62,349 nt of DNA from a virus, in IMG/VR virus record IMGVR_UViG_3300028388_005459, positions 1 to 62,349 of that record; one strand, 5' to 3'. Below the pieces are notes generated by a model that was given only the letters and a program-made list of their open reading frames with translations, ran no database searches and was not told where the DNA came from. Positions 40,452-49,776 of the stretch are shown here, in pieces. Made by a program: the position numbers and the translations under genes. Position 1 is the stretch's first letter, and the number at the start of each line of letters is the position of its first letter.

Positions 40452-43400
40452 TGGCAGATCAAAGCCTCGGGACACTCAGCGCTCAAATAGGCGCCAACAC
40501 GACAGCACTTAAGCGGGCTGAAAGAGAGGTCCGTAATCTGACCTCGCGCATGGAGCGCGAAATGAATCAGATGGCGAAGACCGGCACGCGTTCGACAGGC
40601 GCCGTAGGTGCTGGCTGGTCGAAGATGGCCAAGGGAGTCGCGGGCGCTGCTGGGGCTTTTTTCTCTGTTACTCTGGCGATTCAAGCAACGAACCGGGCTT
40701 TGCAAGAATCGATCCGCTTGTATGCAGCCTTCGAAAAAGAAATGAAGGTTGTTCAAGTGACGTCTCAGGCCACGGGCGCAGAGATGGAGCGCATGACGAC
40801 GCTTGCCCGCGAAATGGGACGCACAACTGAATTTACGGGGACCCAGTCGGCTGAGGCTCTGCGCTTTTTGTCGATGGCAGGGTTGACAGCGAGCGAATCA
40901 ATGGAAGCTCTGCCACAAATGCTCGATCTTGCAACGGCGGGGTCTATTGGGCTGGGAGAAGCTGCGGACATTGCCACAAATATTCTCAGCCAAATGGGCA
41001 TGGAAGTTTCAGAGCTTTCGGATGTCTCTGATACTCTTGTGGCGGTGCAGGCAAGCGCGAATACGAATATCCTTGAAGCGGCGCAGGCGTTTGTCTACGC
41101 CGGAACGATGGCAAAGAAATTTAACACCGACGTTACGGAGCTCTCAGCCATGATCGGCATCATGGCAAACAACGGGATCAAAGCGAGCATGGCGGGCACG
41201 ACATTGCGCCAAGCGATGATGGACTTGCTTGATCCGTCGGATAAAGCCGCCGCGATTCTTGATCGCTACGGCATTAATGTTACGAAGGCGGACGGGTCGA
41301 TTCGTGATTTTATTGATATCCTTTACGATCTTGCGGACGCGAATCTTAATGCTACAGAGACCATCCAGCTTTTTGGAGCGCGAGGGCAAAATATCAGTTT
41401 AGTTCTCGATGAAGGACGCGAAGGGATCAGGCGCTATGTCGCAGAGTTGCGCAGCATGGATGGGATGGCAGAGCAGGCAGCAGATACGATCCGCGATAGC
41501 TTGTGGGGGCAACTTAAGGCGCTCGAGTCTGCGGCGCAATCTGTCGGACTCGCTTTGGGGGAGGAGCTCGAGGGCGGCTTGGTTGACGTTATCGATGCCG
41601 GCATCCGCCTGCTAAATCATATCGAGTCTGAATTGATTCCCCAGTTCGGATCTCTTGGGAGCGCGATTTCGGATGTTGTCGAGACTGCAGACACTTTAAT
41701 CTCCGCATTTAGGGGGATAAAGCAATGGGGAGATAAAGTCCAGCCAGATTGGATGGACGAGATTCTCCACGCCGACACAAAAGGGCTTGATCGTCTTGTG
41801 GGTCTGATTCAGAAAGGCGCGCAAGCGACAGGGTTATGGGTTGGGACTGGCGGAGAATTGGGAGGGATTCGTCCTACGTGGACGAAATGGCATCGACAAC
41901 AAAGGCGCGAAGGCTTACGCGAGATGCACCCGACGCAAGGCCGCTGGGCGACAGAGACAGAGACAGAGGGTCCGGGAGGCATTGGTGGCAGACTCGAGTC
42001 TGAGCATTCGATTGAAAGGGAAGTTGAGAAGCTGAAGACGCAATGGGAGGCTGCCGCCGCAGAGATAGAAGGAGATATTGCGGAGGACGTGAAGAAGGCG
42101 ACAACAAGCGCGGCGCAGTTGCGCTTGGAGCAATATGACAAAGAGATTGAGAAGATGCAGGATTCTGTGGAGTTCATGCGCGCCACAGAATCCCAAAAAC
42201 AGAATATCATGGCGATGATGGCGAAGAAAAGAAAAAAACTCGCTGAGCAAGCGCAAGAGGAAGAGACAGGAACGGGAGGTGGCGGCGGAGCAGATTTGGT
42301 TGAAGAGCAGCAGCAGAGAAACAAGGAAATTCTGCGCCTCCAGAAGAGCTTGACGGGAGACATAAAGCGACAGACAATGGAGCGGCTTGAGTATAAGCTT
42401 TGGGCGTTTGATCAGGAAAAGAAAGCCATTAAAGAATCGGAAGCTTATTATGTCGCGTCCGCTGATACCAAGGCGGAAATTGACAGCCTGCTATCGGACA
42501 AGCGGCTACAAATTGAGAAACAAATAAACGACGAGATCAAAGAAGAGCGCCAAAAACTATACGACCACGTTTCGCGCATGGGCATGACTTCGGTTGAACG
42601 CATGCAGTCAAATCTTGACGGTATGCGCGATAAAATTATGGAGACATTTGGCCCTGACAGCGAAGTCATGAACATGTTCAAGAATTTCCAGGAGATCGAG
42701 CTTGATATTACCGGGTATCTTGGCAGACAGCAAGAATACGATGCCAAGCTTGATTATTTGGAAGATTATATTACTCAGCGCTACGAAATGTTGGAAAAGG
42801 CCGAAGGGGGTGAGCGGCGACTTATCAAAAATCATTTGGGGGCGCTCGAACAAGAGTATCGTAATATTCGGATCGCCGAGTTAGAAATGAATACTGATAT
42901 TATGTCCGGCATTGAGCGCGCCGCATTGAAAATGCGCAACGAATGGGAAGACGCCGCCACTTCGGTTGAAAATATGATGAACAGTCTTGCCGGACACATG
43001 ACCGACGCGATTGTTGATTTTGTGGATACCGGCACATTTGAGTTTGAAAAATTCGCGCGTTCGGTGCTTAAGGATCTTATGCGGATTGCTACTCAAAAAC
43101 TGGTAGTCGCGGCTATTTCCACTGCCACCAGCCTGATTGGTATTGCCGACGGCGCGGCGTTTTCCGGCGGTGGTGGCAACATGATTCAGGCCTACGGAGA
43201 TGGCGGGGCTTTCACTAATACCGTGGTCGATAAGCCGACGATGTTTCGATATGGCGGCGGACTCGGCGTCATGGGAGAAGCAGGCCCAGAAGCCATTATG
43301 CCTCTCCAGCGTGGACCGGATGGCAAGCTGGGCGTGTCGGCCCAGGGTGGTGGACAGCAACGTCCTGTTATTGATGGCCGATTTGTTTTTCAGTTTGACC

Positions 43401-43504
43401 GTGAAAACCTTGTCGGCGACTACCTGACGACGCCGGAAGGTGGACGTGCGCTGGTTAAAGCCGTGCGCGAAAACGGCGAAGAAATTAGGGCGGTGTTGCA
43501 ATAA
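40451..43504 (+). CDS. tape measure protein
   Basis: The 1017-residue protein sets tail length. It begins with a coiled coil (LKRAEREVRNLTSRMEREM), has a hydrophobic segment (GVAGAAGAFFSVTLAIQA) and the TP901-1-type core (LAREMGRTTEFTGTQSAEALRFLSMAG), then long helices, and ends with GAAFSGGGGNMIQAYGDGGAF and GEAGPEAIMPLQRGPDGKLG, typical of tape measure C-termini. By eye the DNA word usage changes within the last quarter, near 42.8 kb. Confidence 0.88.
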   Translation: MADQSLGTLSAQIGANTTALKRAEREVRNLTSRMEREMNQMAKTGTRSTGAVGAGWSKMAKGVAGAAGAFFSVTLAIQATNRALQESIRLYAAFEKEMKVVQVTSQATGAEMERMTTLAREMGRTTEFTGTQSAEALRFLSMAGLTASESMEALPQMLDLATAGSIGLGEAADIATNILSQMGMEVSELSDVSDTLVAVQASANTNILEAAQAFVYAGTMAKKFNTDVTELSAMIGIMANNGIKASMAGTTLRQAMMDLLDPSDKAAAILDRYGINVTKADGSIRDFIDILYDLADANLNATETIQLFGARGQNISLVLDEGREGIRRYVAELRSMDGMAEQAADTIRDSLWGQLKALESAAQSVGLALGEELEGGLVDVIDAGIRLLNHIESELIPQFGSLGSAISDVVETADTLISAFRGIKQWGDKVQPDWMDEILHADTKGLDRLVGLIQKGAQATGLWVGTGGELGGIRPTWTKWHRQQRREGLREMHPTQGRWATETETEGPGGIGGRLESEHSIEREVEKLKTQWEAAAAEIEGDIAEDVKKATTSAAQLRLEQYDKEIEKMQDSVEFMRATESQKQNIMAMMAKKRKKLAEQAQEEETGTGGGGGADLVEEQQQRNKEILRLQKSLTGDIKRQTMERLEYKLWAFDQEKKAIKESEAYYVASADTKAEIDSLLSDKRLQIEKQINDEIKEERQKLYDHVSRMGMTSVERMQSNLDGMRDKIMETFGPDSEVMNMFKNFQEIELDITGYLGRQQEYDAKLDYLEDYITQRYEMLEKAEGGERRLIKNHLGALEQEYRNIRIAELEMNTDIMSGIERAALKMRNEWEDAATSVENMMNSLAGHMTDAIVDFVDTGTFEFEKFARSVLKDLMRIATQKLVVAAISTATSLIGIADGAAFSGGGGNMIQAYGDGGAFTNTVVDKPTMFRYGGGLGVMGEAGPEAIMPLQRGPDGKLGVSAQGGGQQRPVIDGRFVFQFDRENLVGDYLTTPEGGRALVKAVRENGEEIRAVLQ

Positions 43505-43716
43505 TGTTACCGTCAATCAGAGCTGGGTCCTTGCCGGCATGGCTTGAGAGCCGAAATATAGAAGCCCAGTTGATTCATAGCGCCTGGTTGCGGAAAATAC
43601 CGGCGCTTAATGACCTTGCCATTGCACTGGATGAGCGGCAATTTGAGCGATCAAGGTCATACACACTTTGCACGCCGATGGACATGATAAACAGAAAATC
43701 AGGGAATAGGTTTTAA
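43504..43716 (+). CDS. hypothetical protein after tape measure, 70 aa
   Basis: The ATG overlaps the tape measure stop by 1 nt. The protein has LPAWLESRNIEAQLIHSAWLRKIPALNDLAIALDE and a basic end. No family is recognised. It is probably a tail-tip component or chaperone by position. Confidence 0.5.
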   Translation: MLPSIRAGSLPAWLESRNIEAQLIHSAWLRKIPALNDLAIALDERQFERSRSYTLCTPMDMINRKSGNRF

Positions 43717-43719
43717 CAC

Positions 43720-45438
43720 ATGTCCATCGATTATATTGCCGTCACCATCCCTTTTCAGCCTGTTGCGTCAATAAGCGAAACCCTGGAATGGCGGACTGAC
43801 GTTATTACAAGCCGAAACGGAAATGAGCAACGGGTGCAGTTGAGAGATCATCCGCGTAGGTTTCTCGAATATACTTATTGGTTTTCCGATCCATACCACC
43901 AAAGCATGTTTGATTCTATCATTTATCGGTGGCGCGGGAAGTTATATGGCGTCCCGATATGGAGCCAAGTCCGGACATTTGACGGGCCGTTGTCAAGTGG
44001 TAGCGGGTCGATAACATGCGATACAACAAATTCGGAAATTGTCAACGGCGGCATTGTTATTATCTGGCAGGATAACGACACATATGAAATCCGTAATGTT
44101 GACACTAAGACCGATTCTTCGATTACACTACGAGATGCCACGACGGTGGCCTTCACCGCGTCAACATTGCATATAGCTCCGGTTACTTCCTGCACGATTA
44201 GCCGCATGGCTGAACAGTCAATATATACTCACAATGCCGGGTCGACAGAGATAAGGTTTGAAACAACCGCATTGCCGGAAGATCCGACCGGAACAGCCCC
44301 AACTCAATACAACAGCATGGACCTTTTTACCGATTTTTATCTGACTGGCCAAGGATCAAAGGCGACACTTCAGCATCAGGTAGAGCGGGTTGACAACAAG
44401 TCTGGTGCTTTCGAATTATATCGAAACAAGCTGATACCGGATGTAACGTATTTGTTTGATGGGCTGTATTCGGGCCGGTCGGATATTTGGCAGTTTCGGT
44501 ATTGGTTGTATCGTCGCAAGGGGCGACTTGTCCCTTTTTACGCGCCGACGTGGCGCAAAGATATTTCATTGTATAGCTCAATTGGGGCGGCTGACACGAC
44601 GATACAGATCAAGCCGATTGGTTGGGAAAAAAGCTACGAAGATGATCATAGGAAATATTTGTTGTTTCGATGGCAGAACAAAACCAACATCGTTCGTGAA
44701 ATAACGGGCGTTGCGACTTCGGCAAATTATGAAACACTAACCATTGATTCATCTCTCGGATTAGCGGGCGGCGCGGATGATTTTCGCTCTATTTCGGTTT
44801 TGCGGATGTGTCGGTTGGGCGCCGACCGGATCATTATGACTTACCCAAAAGCCGATATTATGAAAACGAGTTTCCCGATCATTGAAGTTATCGACCAAGA
44901 TGCTTTCGACGATCCAAACGCGCCGGGCTGGGATGGTGATGGCGCGGTCGCTTACTTGTGGTATAAAATCGAGGGGCTTGGTATTCAGGTTCCGGATTTA
45001 TCTTCATATTACATCATCAAAGTTCCGATTATTCAAATGAGAACCGATCCGGCCGAATGGCGATGGTATGAGCCGCACGATATGAGTGGCGGCACAGTTC
45101 ATGTCTCTCGGGAAGTCGGTTCTTATGAAGGCGAAAAGGCGGCCGATGATGACCAGTGGACTTTTTGGTCCACGGGAGGAACTGTAGCACAAAATACTGA
45201 ATGGTGGGCATATGAGTTTGCTTCGGCCACCGTGATCAGAGAAATAAGAATAAATGGTAGTGGTGGCATTGCCGGAGTTGTTCCGTATATGTTCACGAAT
45301 TTTACAGTCAAGGCCAGCAATGATTCTACTACTGGACTTGATGGAACATGGACGACTTTGAAAACTGGCTTGCAACCGAATGGTTGGGTAGACAAGCAAA
45401 TAGAATCAAACTATTTCATCATACAAGGTGATGTATGA
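43720..45438 (+). CDS. distal tail/minor tail protein with discoidin-like end
   Basis: The 572-residue protein has an N-terminal half like distal tail components (ISETLEWRTDVITSRNGNEQRVQLRDHPRRFLEYTYWF) and a second similar beta domain. A C-terminal 130-residue F5/8 type C (discoidin-like) domain reads DDQWTFWSTGGTVAQNTEWW...IREIRINGS...TVKASND. The last could bind host glycans. It overlaps the next gene by 4 nt. Confidence 0.65.
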   Translation: MSIDYIAVTIPFQPVASISETLEWRTDVITSRNGNEQRVQLRDHPRRFLEYTYWFSDPYHQSMFDSIIYRWRGKLYGVPIWSQVRTFDGPLSSGSGSITCDTTNSEIVNGGIVIIWQDNDTYEIRNVDTKTDSSITLRDATTVAFTASTLHIAPVTSCTISRMAEQSIYTHNAGSTEIRFETTALPEDPTGTAPTQYNSMDLFTDFYLTGQGSKATLQHQVERVDNKSGAFELYRNKLIPDVTYLFDGLYSGRSDIWQFRYWLYRRKGRLVPFYAPTWRKDISLYSSIGAADTTIQIKPIGWEKSYEDDHRKYLLFRWQNKTNIVREITGVATSANYETLTIDSSLGLAGGADDFRSISVLRMCRLGADRIIMTYPKADIMKTSFPIIEVIDQDAFDDPNAPGWDGDGAVAYLWYKIEGLGIQVPDLSSYYIIKVPIIQMRTDPAEWRWYEPHDMSGGTVHVSREVGSYEGEKAADDDQWTFWSTGGTVAQNTEWWAYEFASATVIREIRINGSGGIAGVVPYMFTNFTVKASNDSTTGLDGTWTTLKTGLQPNGWVDKQIESNYFIIQGDV

Positions 45439-46271
45439 CATATTCCGACTATGAAATAAGTCCATATTCGAGCAACCCGACCGAGCTTTTTCACTTTGCT
45501 GGTTCTCAAGATTGGAGATATTCTTCGTCCGATTCAGACGTGACTTATGACGGAGAAACATATACAGCGATACCGATAAGACGCGGGCGGATTCAACAGT
45601 CAAACGAGATGCCAAAATCTGAAATTGAAATTCGTGTTCCGCGAAACAATCCAATGATAGGCGAGCTTGTTTATGGGCTGCCGGAACAGGCTATATCGCT
45701 TACAATATACCGCGTTCAATCGTCTTTTAGTATTGTCCTTTGGAAAGGACGTCTTATGTCCAGGACTTACGATGGCGAAGAGGCGGTGTTGAAGTGTGTC
45801 CCCATTTTTTCGAGCTTGAAGCGCCCGGCGATCAGGCGAAGATATCAAACCAATTGCCCGTATACCCTTTACGATTTGCGGTCATGTCGGGTTGTCAAGG
45901 GTGACTTTGAGGAGGCGGAATCGATATCTGATATTTCGGAAAACGGGTTAACGCTTACTGTCCCTGGGGCTGATTTTTTGGACTGGGGTTACCTGACCGG
46001 CGGGTGGATGTCTGTAACGGCATTAGGTATTGAGCGAATGATTTATGAGCACATAGGGACCACCGTTCGACTTGCTCGTCCTGTGGATTTTGACTACTCG
46101 GTTTATTCGGCCAAATTTTATCCCGGATGCAACCACACGCTGGGTCAATGTCATGATAGATTTGACAACGCCGCCAACTTTGGTGGCTTCCCGGTAATAC
46201 CAAATCGGAACCCATTTGGCTCTGGCGGCCTTCAGCCAAATTCGCCGAATCCGACTGTCAACAACCGCTAA
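45435..46271 (+). CDS. DUF2163-like tail hub protein, possible Fe-S
   Basis: The 278-residue protein has an N-terminal half like DUF2163 (YTAIPIRRGRIQQSNEMPKSEIEIRVPRN) and a C-terminal BR0599-like domain with CNHTLGQCHDRFDNAANFGGFP. Four Cys (TNC, SC, GC, QC) are arranged as in lambda gpL-type tail-hub proteins that bind a 4Fe-4S cluster. The role as part of the tail baseplate is from family knowledge. Confidence 0.72.
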   Translation: MTYSDYEISPYSSNPTELFHFAGSQDWRYSSSDSDVTYDGETYTAIPIRRGRIQQSNEMPKSEIEIRVPRNNPMIGELVYGLPEQAISLTIYRVQSSFSIVLWKGRLMSRTYDGEEAVLKCVPIFSSLKRPAIRRRYQTNCPYTLYDLRSCRVVKGDFEEAESISDISENGLTLTVPGADFLDWGYLTGGWMSVTALGIERMIYEHIGTTVRLARPVDFDYSVYSAKFYPGCNHTLGQCHDRFDNAANFGGFPVIPNRNPFGSGGLQPNSPNPTVNNR

Positions 46272-46283
46272 GGAGTATTTGTT

Positions 46284-46535
46284 ATGGGATACTTGACTTT
46301 GATTTTTTACCTTGTCGTTTTGTTGGTCTCGGTTGTCCTTTACTTGGCGATGCCGAAGCCGAAGCCAAATTTCAACCAGGGGACCCCGCCGCCAGCAAAA
46401 GAGGTTGAGGTGCCTACGGTTTCGCAGTCTGCCATTATCCCGGTGGTTTTTGGGTCTGTTTGGCTGAATCACCCGAATGTTGTTTGGTATGGCAATGTTG
46501 GCGTGACGCCAATTATGAAGCAAGTTTGTTGGTAG
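46284..46535 (+). CDS. tail tip segment with membrane-like helix, 83 aa
   Basis: The N-terminus is strongly hydrophobic (YLTLIFYLVVLLVSVVLYLA), followed by a Pro/Lys linker and PTVSQSAIIPVVFGSVWLNHPNVVWYG, the beginning of the gpJ-like tail-tip domain. Here it is a separate gene, the first of three that together look like one tail-tip protein (46284, 46719, 47165). Confidence 0.6.
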   Translation: MGYLTLIFYLVVLLVSVVLYLAMPKPKPNFNQGTPPPAKEVEVPTVSQSAIIPVVFGSVWLNHPNVVWYGNVGVTPIMKQVCW

Positions 46536-46537
46536 GA

Positions 46538-46726
46538 ATGCGCGTTTACTCGAAAGATTTACGACAAGCCTTGTATTGCAACAAGGGCGCGCGGAAATGG
46601 TTTGAGCGTCACGGGCTTGATTGGGCAGACTTTATCAAAAACGGAGTTGATATCAGCGAAATAGAACATATCGACGATTCCATGATGCAAAAAATAGTCG
46701 AAAACGTGAGGGCGAAAAATGGGTAA
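46538..46726 (+). CDS. small tail-module protein, 62 aa
   Basis: The protein RVYSKDLRQALYCNKGARKWFERHGLDWADFIKNG resembles a conserved small protein found within tail-tip gene clusters of Mu- and GTA-related phages. It overlaps the next gene by 8 nt. Function is unknown. Confidence 0.6.
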   Translation: MRVYSKDLRQALYCNKGARKWFERHGLDWADFIKNGVDISEIEHIDDSMMQKIVENVRAKNG

Positions 46727-47168
46727 AAAAGGCCAAGGCGGATGCGAAACTGAAGTTTCCGGGTATTGGTATTCAATGGGGATGCACCTCGTTTTATGCC
46801 ATGGCCCGATTGATTCTATTGTTGGAATTGAGGCTGGCGATGAGGGATTTTACACAACGAACATGCAAAACCTTATTGATACAACTATTGAACGTCCTGG
46901 CCTTTTCGGGGGTGAAAGAAAAGAGGGTGGGATAAGCGGGAATTTTATTTTTTTAGGTGGCGGATACACTCAAACATGCCCGGATTATTTGTCTGACGCC
47001 ATGCGTCTATCCACTGACCCGCCAGCTTTTCGCGGTGTTGCTTCAATCGTTTTCCATGGTTACGTATCGGCGAACAACCCGTATATCAAGCCCTGGCATG
47101 TAAAAGTTAGGCGCACAAATTGCGAATGGTATCCGGAAAAGGCGTCTATTGATTCGAGGGATGCATGA
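46719..47168 (+). CDS. tail tip middle segment, 149 aa
   Basis: The sequence CETEVSGYWYSMGMHLVLCHGPIDSIVGIEAG, then GLFGGERKEGGISG and ANNPYIKPWHVKVRR matches the middle of gpJ-like tail proteins that are usually longer. It ends by 4-nt overlap with 47165. Five Cys are present. Confidence 0.65.
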   Translation: MGKKGQGGCETEVSGYWYSMGMHLVLCHGPIDSIVGIEAGDEGFYTTNMQNLIDTTIERPGLFGGERKEGGISGNFIFLGGGYTQTCPDYLSDAMRLSTDPPAFRGVASIVFHGYVSANNPYIKPWHVKVRRTNCEWYPEKASIDSRDA

Positions 47169-49051
47169 TACTTTTTTCCATATTTCTTGTTTTTGTTTTA
47201 TATGCAATGATCAGCGGCGGTGGCGGCGTTGGCATACCGTATACCGAAGATCGCAATCCGGCGCATATCATTTATGAGGTGTTGACGGCTCCGGTTGTTG
47301 CGCTTGACGGGGATATAGTTGTTGGATGGGGGGCGGGTTATACTGCAAGCGATTTGGACTTGGATTCTTTCGAGTCGGCCGCAGATACGCTTTATTCTGA
47401 GTATTTTGGGTTAAGCATTGCATGGGAGGCAGAAAACCAAACAGCCGAAGACTTTATCACGGAAATATTGCGCCATATTGATGGATCATTGTATATGGAT
47501 CAATCGACTGGGAAACTTGTTTTGAAATTGGTGCGAGATGACTACACCGTCGGCGACTTGACCGTCTTTGATGAAAATTCAATTATAGAAATAAGAGATT
47601 ACAATGAACAGTTGCTACACGATACGATCAATGAAATTACAGTAACATATAACGACCAGGTTCTGAACAAAGAGCGATCTTTTACCGTTCAGGATATTGC
47701 GCTCCAAAACGTAATTGGTGTTGTTTCGCAAACTAACCATTATCCTGGAATTTCAACCCCACAATTGGCGGCGAAGGTTGCGCTTCGAGATTTGAAACAA
47801 CTTAGCAGCCGACTGATCAAAATGACGGCCATTGTCAACCGGACCGGATACAACGTGAAAATGAATGATGTTGTCGTTTTGCGGTATCCAGATTACGGCA
47901 TTGTATCGGCGTTGTTCCGGGTCGGACGCGTTGATTACGGTGAGCTATTGGACGGACGGGTGCGCCTGGAATTGATCACTGACGTATTCGGCGTTGAGGA
48001 GTCGGTTTATGCGGCTCCGGATGATGACACGGAATGGGAAGATCCGCTAAACGAGCCCGACAATTGCCCGCAAGAAACAATGGTTGAAGCTACGTATTTT
48101 GAGCTTGTAGAAAAGTTTTCGCAAGATGAAGTTGATTCTTACGATGACGATGACGGCATGGCCAATATTCTCGGCAGCAAGCCAAGCTCTGATGCTTCTT
48201 CCATCCAGCTATATACTGACGAAACAGGCTCGTATACGGAAAAGGGAAACATGCGGTTTACCCCGTGGACTTCGCTTTCTTCTGATATTGGCCGAGACGA
48301 TACTTTTATTGATATCACTGGGACGACGTATTTTGACCTGGTATATCCTTTAACAGTCGAAAATCACCTTGCTTATATTGGTGATGAGCTCGTTTGGGTT
48401 GTTGATTATACTGATGACCAAATTCAAGTCAAGCGTGGCGTATTTGATACCGTGGCGTCCGAACACTTGTCTGGCACGAGTGTATGGTTTTTTGAGTCAT
48501 ATAGGCGTTTATACACGGAGGTTTTTTCAAGCGGAGAATCATTTAACGCCAAACTATTGCCGGAAACGCCACGCGGGGTGTTAGAAGTTGCTTCGGCTTT
48601 TGCAATATCTCTTACTTTTGATAGCAGAATGATTCGACCCTTGCCGCCCGGCAAGCTACGGATTAATACAGATAAATATCCGGATTATATCACGGGTTCT
48701 TTGACCGTGGCATGGGCGCACCGTGACAGAACCCAACAGCTAAGCCGGACGGTGACCGAGCAGGATGATGGCAACGTTGGCCCTGAAACTGGCACGACTT
48801 ATACCTTAACGATTTATGACGAAAACGACACTCAAATAAAACAATATACCGGCCTGAGCGGAACCTCTCAAGTGTATTACGTGGATGATGAAATAACCGA
48901 CTTCGGCCATGCAGATAGCAGGCCAAGCGAGAGCTTGCGAATCGAACTAAAATCGGTTCGTGATGGATACGATTCCTGGTCAGAATGGGGTTATACTATC
49001 GCCGAATGCCGTGGCTACGGCATGTTTTATGGGGAATATTATGGGGAATAG
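47165..49051 (+). CDS. tail tip (gpJ-like) C-terminal segment
   Basis: The 628-residue protein begins with a hydrophobic stretch (ILFSIFLVFVLYAMISGGGG), then NPAHIIYEVLT, which in full-length relatives directly follows the region coded by 46719. SIAWEAENQTAEDFITEILRHIDGSLYMD and KLVLKLVRDDYTVGDLTVFDE are the conserved phage-tail_3-like core. A fibronectin-like end (TVAWAHRDRTQQLSRTV) follows. It is a host-recognition candidate. Confidence 0.7.
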   Translation: MILFSIFLVFVLYAMISGGGGVGIPYTEDRNPAHIIYEVLTAPVVALDGDIVVGWGAGYTASDLDLDSFESAADTLYSEYFGLSIAWEAENQTAEDFITEILRHIDGSLYMDQSTGKLVLKLVRDDYTVGDLTVFDENSIIEIRDYNEQLLHDTINEITVTYNDQVLNKERSFTVQDIALQNVIGVVSQTNHYPGISTPQLAAKVALRDLKQLSSRLIKMTAIVNRTGYNVKMNDVVVLRYPDYGIVSALFRVGRVDYGELLDGRVRLELITDVFGVEESVYAAPDDDTEWEDPLNEPDNCPQETMVEATYFELVEKFSQDEVDSYDDDDGMANILGSKPSSDASSIQLYTDETGSYTEKGNMRFTPWTSLSSDIGRDDTFIDITGTTYFDLVYPLTVENHLAYIGDELVWVVDYTDDQIQVKRGVFDTVASEHLSGTSVWFFESYRRLYTEVFSSGESFNAKLLPETPRGVLEVASAFAISLTFDSRMIRPLPPGKLRINTDKYPDYITGSLTVAWAHRDRTQQLSRTVTEQDDGNVGPETGTTYTLTIYDENDTQIKQYTGLSGTSQVYYVDDEITDFGHADSRPSESLRIELKSVRDGYDSWSEWGYTIAECRGYGMFYGEYYGE

Positions 49052-49063
49052 GAGTACACAATA

Positions 49064-49444
49064 ATGGCTACTTTACCTAAGTTGGGCGTCAAAGCGTATT
49101 GGGAATATCGCGCTTCCGGCTGGAAAGACGATATGGACGGCAACCTGTTGATGTTTGATTGTATTATCCAGCTTGCCGCCGAAGACAAAGACTTGACTTC
49201 GCCGCCAGGAACTCCATCTGTCGGCGACACTTATATTGTCGGCGATTCTGCTACGGGCGATTGGTCCGGGCACGATGATAAAATTGCCGTTTACGTTAAT
49301 CAATATGACAGTAGCGGAAGCGTTACCGGTCAAACCTGGCAATTTTATACCCCGCAGGAGGGGTGGATTTGTTGGGTGAAAGACGAAAAGACTCACTATT
49401 ACTATGACCCCGACACGAGCGGCGGCCCTTGGCACTTACTGTAA
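49064..49444 (+). CDS. DUF2793-like tail fibre protein
   Basis: The 126-residue protein has LLMFDCIIQLAAEDKDLTSPPGTPSVGDTYIVGDSATGDWSGHDDKIAVY and WICWVKDE, the DUF2793 pattern seen in tail fibre modules. It starts 12 nt after the tail-tip gene. Confidence 0.7.
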   Translation: MATLPKLGVKAYWEYRASGWKDDMDGNLLMFDCIIQLAAEDKDLTSPPGTPSVGDTYIVGDSATGDWSGHDDKIAVYVNQYDSSGSVTGQTWQFYTPQEGWICWVKDEKTHYYYDPDTSGGPWHLL

Positions 49445-49461
49445 AATAAGGAGATTGCATC

Positions 49462-49764
49462 ATGGCTCATGTTAGAAAAAGTTTTGACGGGAACAATCAG
49501 AAGTCAGCTCCGGTTTTCGCCCACGACGGACGCGCGTCAATCTCGATTTATGGAAGCGGGTGGAGCGCGACGGTTGCCGTTCAGCGGCATTTGGAATACG
49601 GCGGCGGCGGGAAACCGGCGAGCGATGACGCTAATTGGCGGACGATTGACAGCTATACCGAAAATCAAGAGCTTAACGCTTTTCAGGCCACGCCGTGTTG
49701 GTATCGACTGGCGACAACCGCCCATAGTAGCGGGACCGTCGGCGGCGAGATCAGGACTAACTAA
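49462..49764 (+). CDS. small tail module protein, 100 aa
   Basis: The beta-rich protein (FAHDGRASISIYGSGWSATVAVQRHLEYGGG) could be a tail fibre or fibre-tip attachment subunit. The start follows AAGGAGATTGCATC. Family is unknown to me. Confidence 0.5.
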   Translation: MAHVRKSFDGNNQKSAPVFAHDGRASISIYGSGWSATVAVQRHLEYGGGGKPASDDANWRTIDSYTENQELNAFQATPCWYRLATTAHSSGTVGGEIRTN

Positions 49765-49776
49765 AGGAGGCCTCTA

